64,000 nucleotides of DNA from an uncultured Gammaproteobacteria bacterium (GTDB taxonomy: Bacteria > Pseudomonadota > Gammaproteobacteria > HK1). The stretch spans positions 1 through 64,000 of the forward strand of contig CAMYJH010000007.1 in assembly GCA_947258715.1 (NCBI GenBank), given 5' to 3'. Position 1 is the stretch's first letter; every line of letters begins with the position of its first letter. Both the position numbers and the translations under genes were made by a program. Positions 24,793 through 33,431 of this stretch are shown in pieces. Under the pieces are notes generated by a model that was not told where the DNA came from, made no database searches, and saw only the letters and a list, made by a program, of their open reading frames with translations.

Positions 24793-25290
24793 CTAGACCT
24801 TCTTTATGCCCTTAGAGCTCGATTTGTTGTGCTGCAGTGGGTGTCCGTGCAGGTAAATTTCGTAATCTTCAATCGGCACCAGCTGTTCTTCTAAAAACAG
24901 CACGAAGCGCCGCAGGTTCTTTTTGTTTTTGAATCGTTTGAAGCGAAAGCCGATAGCAATTCGCGCCGCCGCCAGGGCCCCGTCTACGGGGGAAACATGG
25001 GCGACGACGCATTTTACTGAAATTGCGACTCGTTCTTCGCGCAGCGGCACCAGGAACCGCGCAAGCACGGAAACAACGCCGCTGTTGCCGATTTCATCTC
25101 TCTTAGGCAGCAGCGCTGCGGCGGCTTCGGTGCCCAGGCGGACCTGCATCCCGCCGGGAGAAACGTTATGCATCAGAGCGTTAACCGTCTGTCCTTTCGC
25201 ACCTGTCAACACTAGCGGAACGGAAATGGCGACGCGGGGAAACTGGCGCCGCTCGGCGTTGATGATGCGCGCTCGCTTCTTGGTGCCCAT
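24793..25290 (-). CDS. PilZ-domain protein
   Basis: 165 residues from ATG 25290 (an upstream in-frame start at 25380 lacks support). Both c-di-GMP contacts of a PilZ domain are present: RQFPR (R15-R19, the RxxxR switch) and NVSPGG (N42, S44, G47). The C-terminal 60 residues are basic with FKRFKNKKNLRRF. A cytoplasmic c-di-GMP receptor. Its target is not evident from neighbours. Confidence 0.85.
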   Translation of the reverse strand: MGTKKRARIINAERRQFPRVAISVPLVLTGAKGQTVNALMHNVSPGGMQVRLGTEAAAALLPKRDEIGNSGVVSVLARFLVPLREERVAISVKCVVAHVSPVDGALAAARIAIGFRFKRFKNKKNLRRFVLFLEEQLVPIEDYEIYLHGHPLQHNKSSSKGIKKV

Positions 25291-25508
25291 TAATCGCCTC
25301 GAACGACCCGTCTCAAGTGAAAGGTCTTCTCTGCCGGGATAGGTTCTCCGCCGCATTCCTGCGGCGGAAGCATTTCTCAATATTGGCAGAATTCGTCAAC
25401 CATTGAGCGTGAGGCTGCCTTGGCGCTCGGAAAGATGTGTCCGTCTATGCTTAAATCCCAGGAATAATTCCCGGAACGGCGCTGCCGGCTCTCGTGAGTG
25501 AGGCTTTG

Positions 25509-25931
25509 TTAAGGCCTGAAATCGGGAAGTTCACCATCCATGTACCAGTGTGCGGTGTCGGGGTCGAACCACCACAGGTCAGTCTGGGAAACTGTGCGCA
25601 CCTTGTTACTATCAGGAAAGTAGTAATCGAAGCGGGTGGCCACCATGGCCTCGCTGCGCACTTCGTTCACGCTCAAGATGTTGGACGTATAAGCGGTCAC
25701 GCGCACGTCTGCGGGCACCTTGACCGTCGCCGAGATAGCCCCCCCGTCGCGGCGCCTGAGAAGGCCGGCCGCAATGTCGAAGCTTCCCCAGCGGATGGAG
25801 TCTGCGTACAGGCGTACGGCCTGGTCGAGCTTTAGCGAGCGACTTTCTCTTTCGATTTTGGCGCAGCCGCTCGCCACCGCCATGGCGACCACGACAATGA
25901 CCAGCAGTCTGCGAAAGCTTAGATAGTTCAT
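25509..25931 (-). CDS. Hypothetical lipoprotein
   Basis: 140 residues from ATG 25931. Signal peptide with lipobox VASGC (C23). The mature part begins with a short helix (LKLDQAVRLYADSIRWGSF) and continues as a beta-rich NTF2-like domain. Such lipoproteins are common in gammaproteobacteria without assigned function. Confidence 0.75.
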   Translation of the reverse strand: MNYLSFRRLLVIVVVAMAVASGCAKIERESRSLKLDQAVRLYADSIRWGSFDIAAGLLRRRDGGAISATVKVPADVRVTAYTSNILSVNEVRSEAMVATRFDYYFPDSNKVRTVSQTDLWWFDPDTAHWYMDGELPDFRP

Positions 25932-26084
25932 GTCGCCAAGCGGCGGCTGTTTTACCGCGCCCACAAGCGTTAGGAGTCAGGGGATTAAAGCCTAACATCT
26001 TTGGCCGGGTCCGGCCTAACCTACTCGCGACATCTAAAGTGGACGCTGGCGAACATCGCGCGGCATGATTGTATCGGCAGGTGT

Positions 26085-27665
26085 TCAATGCTCCCGGGTG
26101 GCGGCGAAACACACTTCGGGCCAGCGCTCTTGGGCCAGATTAAGGTTCACCGCGGTCGGCGCCAGGTAAGAGAGATTGCCACCACTGTCTAATGCGAGCC
26201 TCGCCTCGTTCTTGCGCTTGAATTCTTCAATCCGCTTCGAGTCTGCACACGATATCCAGCGGGCGGTTGTGACGTCCACTGAGTCAAAGCTGCTTTCCAC
26301 GCCGTACTCGTGACGTAAGCGGTACGCCACCACGTCGAACTGCAGGCTGCCGATGGCCCCCAGTATCAGTTCGTTGCTCGAAATCGGCCGGAATACCTGC
26401 GTTGCCCCCTCCTCGCTCAGCTGGTCAAGTCCCTTTTGCAGCGCCTTCATTCTCAACGGATCGCGAAGCACTACGCGGCGAAACAGGTCCGGGGCAAAGT
26501 TCGGAATCCCAACGAACTTGAGCTTCTCCCCCTGGGTGAAAGTGTCGCCGATCTGAATCGTGCCATGGTTGTGCAGACCGACTATGTCGCCTGCGAACGC
26601 GGTGTCTACCTGTTGTCGGTCCCGGGCCATGAACGTGGTCGCGTTGCCGATTTGTACCTCGCGTCCGAGACGCACCTGGTAGAGCTTCATGCCGCGAGTG
26701 AATTTCCCCGACGTGATGCGCATGAAAGCCATGCGGTCGTGGTGTTGCGGGTCCATGTTTGCCTGGATCTTGAACACGAAACCTGACAATGCGCTCTCCT
26801 CCGGCGCAACTTCTCGTTCGTTGGCCCGACGCGGCAGCGGGAATGGTGCCCACTGAACGAAGGCATCCAGCAGCTCCTTGACCCCGAAATTGTTGATGGC
26901 CGAGCCAAAAAAAACCGGCGTCAGCTCCCCCTTGAGATAGGCGTCAAGATCGAATTCGTGGCTCGCGCCTTTGACCAGCGAGACCTCGTCGCGAAGCTCC
27001 TTCGCCTGGTAGCCCAGACGGGAATCCAGCTCCGGGTTATCGATGCCCCTGATCAGGTCGCCGCTGGCCACGCGCTCGCTTTGCTGCGGGCTGAAGAAAT
27101 GAATGCTGTCGTCGAGGATGTGGTAAACGCCTTTGAAGCGTTTGCCGCTGCCGATGGGCCAGGTAATCGGCGCGCAGCGGATATCGAGCACCGACTCCAC
27201 CTCGTCCAGAAGCTCCACCGGGTCGCGGCTCTCGCGGTCGAACTTGTTCATGAAGGTGATGATGGGCGTATCCCTGAGGCGGCAGATCTCCATCAGCTTG
27301 ATCGTCCGCGCCTCCACGCCCCTGGCGCCGTCGATGACCATCAGGGCGGAATCCACCGCCGTCAGCGTGCGGTAGGTGTCCTCCGAGAAGTCCGCGTGTC
27401 CCGGAGTATCGAGGAGGTTCACGATGCGTCCGGAGTAGGGAAACTGCATCACCGAGGAGGTCACCGAAATTCCGCGCTGCTTTTCCAGCTCCATCCAGTC
27501 GGAGGTAGCGTGCCGGGCTGCCTTTCTCGCCTTCACCGTGCCCGCGAGCTGGATCGCGCCCCCGAACAACAGCAGCTTCTCGGTCAGCGTGGTTTTGCCG
27601 GCGTCCGGGTGGGAGATGATGGCGAAAGTGCGGCGCCTGTGAATGGATTCTTCGAGCTCTGACAT
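26085..27665 (-). CDS. prfC: Peptide chain release factor 3
   Basis: 526 residues. A GTPase that recycles RF1/RF2. G1 [15 protein letters not shown], the switch region around [13 protein letters not shown]3 [15 protein letters not shown] and G4 NKFDRE are intact, and the domain order and length are normal. Confidence 0.97.
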   Translation of the reverse strand: MSELEESIHRRRTFAIISHPDAGKTTLTEKLLLFGGAIQLAGTVKARKAARHATSDWMELEKQRGISVTSSVMQFPYSGRIVNLLDTPGHADFSEDTYRTLTAVDSALMVIDGARGVEARTIKLMEICRLRDTPIITFMNKFDRESRDPVELLDEVESVLDIRCAPITWPIGSGKRFKGVYHILDDSIHFFSPQQSERVASGDLIRGIDNPELDSRLGYQAKELRDEVSLVKGASHEFDLDAYLKGELTPVFFGSAINNFGVKELLDAFVQWAPFPLPRRANEREVAPEESALSGFVFKIQANMDPQHHDRMAFMRITSGKFTRGMKLYQVRLGREVQIGNATTFMARDRQQVDTAFAGDIVGLHNHGTIQIGDTFTQGEKLKFVGIPNFAPDLFRRVVLRDPLRMKALQKGLDQLSEEGATQVFRPISSNELILGAIGSLQFDVVAYRLRHEYGVESSFDSVDVTTARWISCADSKRIEEFKRKNEARLALDSGGNLSYLAPTAVNLNLAQERWPEVCFAATREH

Positions 27666-27885
27666 GCGGTTCTGGATATTGGGTTGCGGTCGGTCCGATG
27701 ACGCGCGGCGGTCGTCGCGGGGCGCGCGATTATAGCGGCAACCCCGGGGGTGTTGTCAGGCCGCTTGGGGAGGGAAGAATGCCGGGCGAGCGTCTGCACC
27801 CGCGCCGGGCTTTTCTTTTTTCTCCCGCACCCTCATATATTGGGTTGCTGAGACCCGAATTCACCACCCCCGGGAGGAAAACGTC

Positions 27886-28851
27886 TTGCAGCCGAAAGCC
27901 CTTGCCGTGGTCGACCTGCACAAAACCTATGCTAACGGCTCCGTAGCGTTGTCCGGCGTCAGCCTGGAGGTGGAGCGCGGCGAGTTTTTCGCCCTCCTCG
28001 GGCCCAACGGCGCAGGGAAATCCACGCTTATAGGAATCGTCAGCTCCCTGGTCAACAGGACTGCGGGCAAGGTGTTCGTTTTTGAGCACGACATGGACCG
28101 CGATGCGGAAAACGCCAAGGCCTGCATCGGCATCGTGCCCCAGGAGTTCAACTTCAACCTCTGGGAGCAGGTGATCCACATCGTCACCAACCAGGCGGGT
28201 TACTACGGGCTGCCGCGGGGTCTTGCCCAGGAGCGGGCCGAGAAGTATCTGCGCCAGCTCGGGCTCTGGGACAAGCGTCACCAGAGATCGCGTGAGCTAT
28301 CTGGCGGTATGAAACGAAGGCTCATGATCGCCCGCGCCCTGGTTCACGAGCCCAAGCTTTTGATCCTCGACGAGCCCACCGCCGGAGTGGATATCGAGCT
28401 CAGGCGGTCCATGTGGGACTTCTTGAGACGCCTGAATGCGGACGGCACCACCATTATCCTCACCACGCATTATCTCGAGGAGGCGGAGAGCCTCTGCGAG
28501 AGCATTGCCATTATCGACCACGGCAAAATCATCGAGGACACCAACATGAAGGCGCTCATCAACCGCCTGCATACCGAGACCTTCATCCTCGATTTAGCGG
28601 AGCCGTTGAAGGAATTGCCGGTTACGAATGGATATGTCCTGCGGCAGGTCGATCCCACCACACTGGAGGTCGATATTTCCAAAGATCAGGGTATCAACAA
28701 GCTGTTTGAGTATCTCACAGACAACGGGATCCGAGTGACCAGTCTGAGAAACAAGGCCAACCGGCTTGAAGAGCTGTTCATTCGCATGATCAGCGCCGAC
28801 GACGAGCCGAAGAGTACTCGCGTCGCTGCGGAAGCGCCGCGCAGCGAATAG
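27886..28851 (+). CDS. ABC-2 exporter ATPase (YadG-like)
   Basis: 321 residues from TTG 27886, with GGGAGGA seven bases earlier; no better start exists. Walker A GPNGAGKST, signature LSGGMKRR, Walker B LLILDEPTAGVD and the H-loop TTHYLEE are complete. A 90-residue C-terminal extension follows. It pairs with the permease 11 bases downstream. Substrate unknown. Confidence 0.92.
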   Translation: MQPKALAVVDLHKTYANGSVALSGVSLEVERGEFFALLGPNGAGKSTLIGIVSSLVNRTAGKVFVFEHDMDRDAENAKACIGIVPQEFNFNLWEQVIHIVTNQAGYYGLPRGLAQERAEKYLRQLGLWDKRHQRSRELSGGMKRRLMIARALVHEPKLLILDEPTAGVDIELRRSMWDFLRRLNADGTTIILTTHYLEEAESLCESIAIIDHGKIIEDTNMKALINRLHTETFILDLAEPLKELPVTNGYVLRQVDPTTLEVDISKDQGINKLFEYLTDNGIRVTSLRNKANRLEELFIRMISADDEPKSTRVAAEAPRSE

Positions 28852-28862
28852 ACGGACGTCCG

Positions 28863-29642
28863 ATGACCAGCCGCGCGGCCGCCAACTGGGTGGCGTTCAA
28901 TACCATTCTGCGAAAGGAAATTCGGCGCTTTACCCGCATCTGGCAGCAGACTGTCCTGCCGCCGATGATCACCATGACACTCTACCTGCTGATTTTCGGC
29001 AACCTAATCGGCCCGCGCATCGGCGAGATGGACGGTCACCGCTATATCGACTACATCGCTCCCGGAATCATCATGATGTCCGTGATCACCAACTCATACT
29101 CAAACGTGGTGTCCTCGTTTTTCGGAGCGAGGTTTCAGAAGTTCGTCGAGGAAATGCTGGTCTCGCCGACGCCGATGTATCTGATACTGCTCGGCTACGT
29201 GGGTGGCGGCGTGGCTCGCGGTCTTCTTGTGGGTGCCGCTGTGAGCGCGGTAACTTTCGTTTTCGCCGACTTGCGCATTGAGCACGCGCTGGTGACATTC
29301 CTCGTGGTGCTGCTGACCGCGGTGTTGTTCTCTCTTGCAGGATTCATCAATGCCATCTTCGCTAAGAACTTCGATGACATTGCGATCATTCCTACATTTG
29401 TGCTTACGCCGCTGACTTATCTTGGCGGCGTGTTTTATTCCATCCAGCTACTGCCGGATTTCTGGCAGAAAGTTTCGATGCTGAATCCGATCCTCTACAT
29501 GGTGAACGCGTTTCGCTACGGCATCCTCGGCATAAGCGATATCGGTATCGAGTTCGCCTTCGGGATTATCTGCCTTTTCATCCTGATGCTTTATCTCGGC
29601 TGTCTGACCCTTTTGAATCGCGGCTACGGCATTAGAAGCTGA
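28863..29642 (+). CDS. ABC-2 type permease (YadH-like)
   Basis: 259 residues with six predicted membrane helices and the ABC-2 signature region (LTPLTYLGGVFYSI, then LNPILYMVNAFRYG). With the upstream ATPase it forms a two-gene exporter. The 3' end overlaps the convergent methyltransferase gene by 19 bases. Confidence 0.92.
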   Translation: MTSRAAANWVAFNTILRKEIRRFTRIWQQTVLPPMITMTLYLLIFGNLIGPRIGEMDGHRYIDYIAPGIIMMSVITNSYSNVVSSFFGARFQKFVEEMLVSPTPMYLILLGYVGGGVARGLLVGAAVSAVTFVFADLRIEHALVTFLVVLLTAVLFSLAGFINAIFAKNFDDIAIIPTFVLTPLTYLGGVFYSIQLLPDFWQKVSMLNPILYMVNAFRYGILGISDIGIEFAFGIICLFILMLYLGCLTLLNRGYGIRS

Positions 29643-30568
29643 GGCAGACTGGACTCGTCGACAGGTGTAAGCCGTGCCTGCACCGCTTCGCGGCTGAGCA
29701 TTGCGAGCTTGCGCGGTGTTCCCCAACGGTAGCCGCCCAGAAGCCCGGACTTTCGTATCGCGCGGTGACAGGGGATGAGATAGGCAACGGCGTTGGCAGC
29801 GCTGGCGCCGGCAACGGCGCGCACCGCGTCGGGTCTTTGCGCCCGACGGGCGAGTTCTGCATAGCTCACCACCGAACCGGGCGGCACCATGAGCAGTGCC
29901 TCCCAAACCTTGACCTGGAAACGGCTGCCGCGAACGAGAGCCTTGAGAGGCTCGGGCGTTTGCGCTCCGCGTCGCGGTCTGAATATCCGCTCCGCGAGGG
30001 TGGCGGTTCCGCGCGCATCTTCCGTCAGTGATGCTCTTTCAAAGCCCCTGATGAGCGATCTGAACACTCCATCGCGGTCGCCGCTGGTGACAAAAGCGAG
30101 TCCGCAAATCCCACGCTCCGTGGTCAGAAGCAGGCACTCGCCGAACGGCGAGGGGTGATAGCCGTAGCGGATGCTCAGACCCGCTCCGCGCCGCCTGTAT
30201 TCTCCCGGCGTGACCGCTTCCAGGGTGACAAAGAGATCGTGCAGTCGGCCGGCGCCTGAGAGACCGGCACCGAATGCTGCATCGAGAACGTTTTCGGAGG
30301 CGTCCAGGCATCGTTTGGCCTGCTGCAGGCTCAAGAACTGAACGAATTTCTTTGGGCTCAAGCCCACCCAGCGGGAGAAGATTCGCTGAAAGTGGTAGGG
30401 GGTAAGACCGGCGCGCGCGGCGATAGTCTTGAGCGGCGGCTGAGATTCGAAGTTCTCCAGCAGCCACTCGAGGGTTGTCTCCATCCGCTGGTAGTCCCGG
30501 GCCAGCGCACTGAGCTCGGCGCCGACGGTCGTGCTGTGGATAGCCACGGTGCTTGTTCGTGCGTTCAT
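29624..30568 (-). CDS. AraC-type regulator fused to O6-alkylguanine-DNA methyltransferase
   Basis: 314 residues from ATG 30568 (a GTG at 30598 is also possible). An AraC/HTH region (about 25-120, TPYHFQRIFSRWVGLSPKKF) is followed by a methyltransferase N-domain (about 140-210) and the catalytic domain with the acceptor cysteine in IPCHRAIR and SYAELARRAQRP upstream. It resembles Ada without the N-terminal zinc domain, whose methylated cysteine triggers the Ada response. It should repair O6-methylguanine; regulation by methylphosphotriester sensing is unlikely. Confidence 0.9.
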   Translation of the reverse strand: MNARTSTVAIHSTTVGAELSALARDYQRMETTLEWLLENFESQPPLKTIAARAGLTPYHFQRIFSRWVGLSPKKFVQFLSLQQAKRCLDASENVLDAAFGAGLSGAGRLHDLFVTLEAVTPGEYRRRGAGLSIRYGYHPSPFGECLLLTTERGICGLAFVTSGDRDGVFRSLIRGFERASLTEDARGTATLAERIFRPRRGAQTPEPLKALVRGSRFQVKVWEALLMVPPGSVVSYAELARRAQRPDAVRAVAGASAANAVAYLIPCHRAIRKSGLLGGYRWGTPRKLAMLSREAVQARLTPVDESSLPQLLMP

Positions 30569-30653
30569 GAGGGACACGACTCCCTGACTTGTGGACACTC
30601 GGCACAGCTTATGTCCGCGTGCCCTACCTCGCCACCCGGATCTTGCTGATTAG

Positions 30654-30789
30654 AAGCTATCTCAGAATTTCTGTGCTTAGCCTAACGGCGCCAAAAACAG
30701 ACTCAAAATGCTCAACTCGAGTGCAAACTCCGCTTATTAAGCCTCTACTTGCCTCTTATTAACAAAGCTCGCTAATTTCGAAATAGGTT
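30654..30789. mobile_element. MITE family A, copy 2
   Basis: 136 bases with ends AAGCTATCTCAGAATT and AATTTCGAAATAGGTT. Flanked by TTAG on the left (30650-30653) and CTAG on the right (30790-30793), both of the YTAR type. It abuts MITE B, which uses the same right-hand CTAG. Confidence 0.8.
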
Positions 30790-30793
30790 CTAG

Positions 30794-31107
30794 TGTCCCG
30801 TCCCGCAAATAACTTAGGGAAACTCTGAATAATTCCATCCCTGGAATTTTCAGAGTCGGCAAGTGAAAACGCGGTTTCCACTTGCCTCACGAATCCAATG
30901 ACTTACAGTAATCGGATTCGGCGGCGCATCCCTGCGCCGCGCGGAAGGTCTGATAATTCAGACCTTCCTTAGGTATCTCGCCGGCTCCCGCGCCGTGTGG
31001 CGGCGTTGCGACTCGTCGCAATAGCTACGGCTATTCCTCCTCCCCGCGTCTTGCCACACGACCCGGATAGCTCGCCGAGATACGCAACCTATTTACGGGA
31101 CGGGACA
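30794..31107. mobile_element. MITE family B, interrupted by a family C copy
   Basis: 314 bases bounded by 17-bp inverted ends (TGTCCCGTCCCGCAAAT and ATTTACGGGACGGGACA, one mismatch) and by CTAG on both sides (30790-30793, 31108-31111). The interior has a second inverted pair (GTATCTCGCCGGCT with AGCTCGCCGAGATAC). Without the nested element and its target duplication it would be about 159 bases. The right-hand CTAG contains the TAG stop of the 424-residue periplasmic protein gene. Confidence 0.85.
30818..30968. mobile_element. MITE family C, copy 1 (nested in B)
   Basis: 151 bases with ends GGAAACTCTGAATAATT and the complement of GGAAGGTCTGAATTATC. A perfect TTAG duplication flanks it (30814-30817 and 30969-30972). 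The interior matches the copy at 63241 in opposite orientation. The GGAAGGT-type ends and YTAR target are characteristic of the IS5 group. Confidence 0.88.
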
Positions 31108-32379
31108 CTAGCGTTTGACCAGAAAGCTTTCCTCGAGCTCGAAACCGAGATCAAAAAGTCCGCGCTGGGCGGAATCCGTAATCATGCCGGAGCTGATCAC
31201 AGCGTGCTTCTTGAACCTCTTGTCCCGTGCGAATTTTTCCAGGCCTGAGAAAATCTGCTCGGTTTCGCGGTTCCAGTACAAGATGTCGAAGGGAAGCATC
31301 ACCAGAATGCCGCCGTCGCGCGTGGCAGCGAGAACGATATGACCCGCGGAGGCGAGGCTGCGGAGCGAACCCGACCGCTCCTGGTAAGCGCCGAGCATTT
31401 TTCCTACCTGCAGATAGGCCAGCGCCTCTTCCTCCGAGCGCGTCGACAGCGCGGCGCGCAGCAACGCGCCCCGGTTCTCGACTCCGTCGAGGAACGCCAC
31501 TCGCTCGGTGAGCATGGTCTTGTGCCAGGGCGACAGCACCGGGTGCGAAAGGAAAGCGTTCGCCGAGTCCTCGTCTACACCCGACGACACCAGTCGCTCT
31601 AAGTTTCTGGCGTAAAGCTGGTTGATGGTGTTGTGGACCATGGCCGCACGCACCGCCGCCTCCACCCGCCCATTCGCGACGCGGATTTCTTGGTCCTGGG
31701 GCAACGAGATAGTCACCACGCCCGCGCGTTGCCGGCCGGCGCCCCGGGCCGTGGCCACGGTGTCTAGAAACTCCTGGACCTTGGGGTTGGATGAGTAAAA
31801 GTCCAGGTTGAGCTGGTTCGCGAGATTACGCTTGTGTGCGGCGATGATCGGATCGCCGGGGACGAAGCTATGGTAAAAGCTCTTTTTGACGACCTTCTGC
31901 TGGTCAACATCCGGCGCGGGCTTCCCAAATTCATCAATGGTCTGCGCCACGTTGCTTCCGAACTGGCCCACCAGCTGTGCGCCGGTGCTGAAAGGCGACG
32001 TAAGGATATCGACGAAAGAGTCGGCCCCGACGGTGAGCTGACCGCGGAGCGTTTCCGCCAGTTCCTCATTGTCGCGTTGGTACTCGTTCACCGCCTGTGC
32101 CAGGGTTCTTATTTCCCGTACGCGTAAGGCCACCATGGGGACCGACAGCGCCTTGTAACTTCCGAAGTCCGATTCGATTTCAAACTCGAGCCAGTTTTCT
32201 CTGGTCTTTACCTGGTCAAGCACCCGGTGATTGCCGGAGGCGAGCACCGTGGGGGCTAGCACGCGGTCGGGGGGGATCAGAGGCGCCGCTTCGAATTTAA
32301 CCGTGTCCGTTTGCGCTTGTGCGGCAGTCGCCGTAGCGGCGAGGATGAGAACTGCGATACGTGCTTTGAGGAAGTTCAA
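31108..32379 (-). CDS. Periplasmic protein of unknown function
   Basis: About 423 residues if translation starts at TTG 32379, which overlaps the TGA of the upstream hydrolase gene (TTGA); an ATG at 32439 would lie inside that gene and delay the signal peptide. The N-terminus is a signal peptide ending ATAAQAQ. The rest is mainly helical, with a mixed alpha/beta C-terminal third (HIVLAATRDGGILVML). I do not recognise the family. The TAG stop is formed by the CTAG flanking MITE B. Coupling to an FAH hydrolase gene is unusual for an exported protein. Confidence 0.7.
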   Translation of the reverse strand: MNFLKARIAVLILAATATAAQAQTDTVKFEAAPLIPPDRVLAPTVLASGNHRVLDQVKTRENWLEFEIESDFGSYKALSVPMVALRVREIRTLAQAVNEYQRDNEELAETLRGQLTVGADSFVDILTSPFSTGAQLVGQFGSNVAQTIDEFGKPAPDVDQQKVVKKSFYHSFVPGDPIIAAHKRNLANQLNLDFYSSNPKVQEFLDTVATARGAGRQRAGVVTISLPQDQEIRVANGRVEAAVRAAMVHNTINQLYARNLERLVSSGVDEDSANAFLSHPVLSPWHKTMLTERVAFLDGVENRGALLRAALSTRSEEEALAYLQVGKMLGAYQERSGSLRSLASAGHIVLAATRDGGILVMLPFDILYWNRETEQIFSGLEKFARDKRFKKHAVISSGMITDSAQRGLFDLGFELEESFLVKR

Positions 32380-33278
32380 CCGAGATCTGCCGCATCGACG
32401 ACCGGGTTTCGAAGCAGACCGATCGCCTGAACTTCGCACTCCACCACGTCGCCGGGTTTTAGAAACTCAGGCGGTTTGCGGGCGAAGCCGACACCTGAAG
32501 GCGTCCCGGTGGCGATGATGTCGCCGGCGCGAAGGGTCATGCCCTGGGAGAGAATGGATATGGTCTTGCTGATACCAAAGATCTGATAGCGGGTATTCGA
32601 CGCCTGCTTGGTCTCGCCGTTGACCCGGCAGCTTAAGTCCAGCGCCTGGGGGTCCGGGACCTCGTCAGCGGTCACCACGCAAGGTCCCATGGGGCAGGCG
32701 CCGTCGGCGCTTTTGCCGAGAAAGAACTGCTGGTGACGGAATTGAACGTCGCGAATGGATATATCGTTGATCACGGTGTAGCCGAAAACATGCTCCAGGG
32801 CTTCGGATTCCGCGATGCCGCGCCCGGCCTTGCCGATGATGACGCCGAGTTCCACCTCCCAGTCCCACTGGCTGGAAAAGTCCGCATTGAAAGGAATGGG
32901 GTCGAAGGGCCCGATCACGCTCCCCACCGCCTTGGTGAAAACCACCGGATGCTCGGGCAGCTCGCGGTCACGCACGGCGGCGGAGGCCGATTCTTCGATG
33001 TGTTCCACATAGTTCCAGCCTAGGCAGATAATGTTGGCGGGAGGATTGGGGATCGGTGCCAGCAGCTCTGCCCCGGCCAGCGGTATTCGCACCCCCGTCG
33101 ATTCGGGGTCGGTGAACTCTCGCAGCATGGAAAGCCCGTCGTCACCTGCGCCGATGAGCGCCAGCATAGTCCTGGGGATGCCTTCTTTGGGCGAGGACAG
33201 GGCGGGGAGAACGGCGTGGTCGCCAGAGTGAATACCCAGGTACTCGGCGCCCTGGTGTCGCAAGGTAACGAGCTTCAT
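32376..33278 (-). CDS. Fumarylacetoacetate-hydrolase-family enzyme
   Basis: 300 residues. The C-terminal FAH domain shows ICLGWNYVEHIEE, the metal-binding DWEVELGVIIG, and FLGKSADGACPMGP followed by GDIIATGTPSGVGF. Such enzymes hydrolyse or decarboxylate acylpyruvates or related aromatic-degradation intermediates, using Mg or Mn. The substrate cannot be told from sequence. Its stop overlaps the start of the periplasmic protein. Confidence 0.88.
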   Translation of the reverse strand: MKLVTLRHQGAEYLGIHSGDHAVLPALSSPKEGIPRTMLALIGAGDDGLSMLREFTDPESTGVRIPLAGAELLAPIPNPPANIICLGWNYVEHIEESASAAVRDRELPEHPVVFTKAVGSVIGPFDPIPFNADFSSQWDWEVELGVIIGKAGRGIAESEALEHVFGYTVINDISIRDVQFRHQQFFLGKSADGACPMGPCVVTADEVPDPQALDLSCRVNGETKQASNTRYQIFGISKTISILSQGMTLRAGDIIATGTPSGVGFARKPPEFLKPGDVVECEVQAIGLLRNPVVDAADLG

Positions 33279-33431
33279 TTATTCAAGGTTCTTTTTCTGC
33301 GCTCAATCGATGGAGAATCGCTTGCCTATGCTAACCGCATGGGCAGGTGAGAACCACTTTGCCGCCGGCAAATGATTCCGGAGCCAGGCTCCACCACAGC
33401 ACTTGCCGTGCGGGAAAGGTCCCTTACGGGC

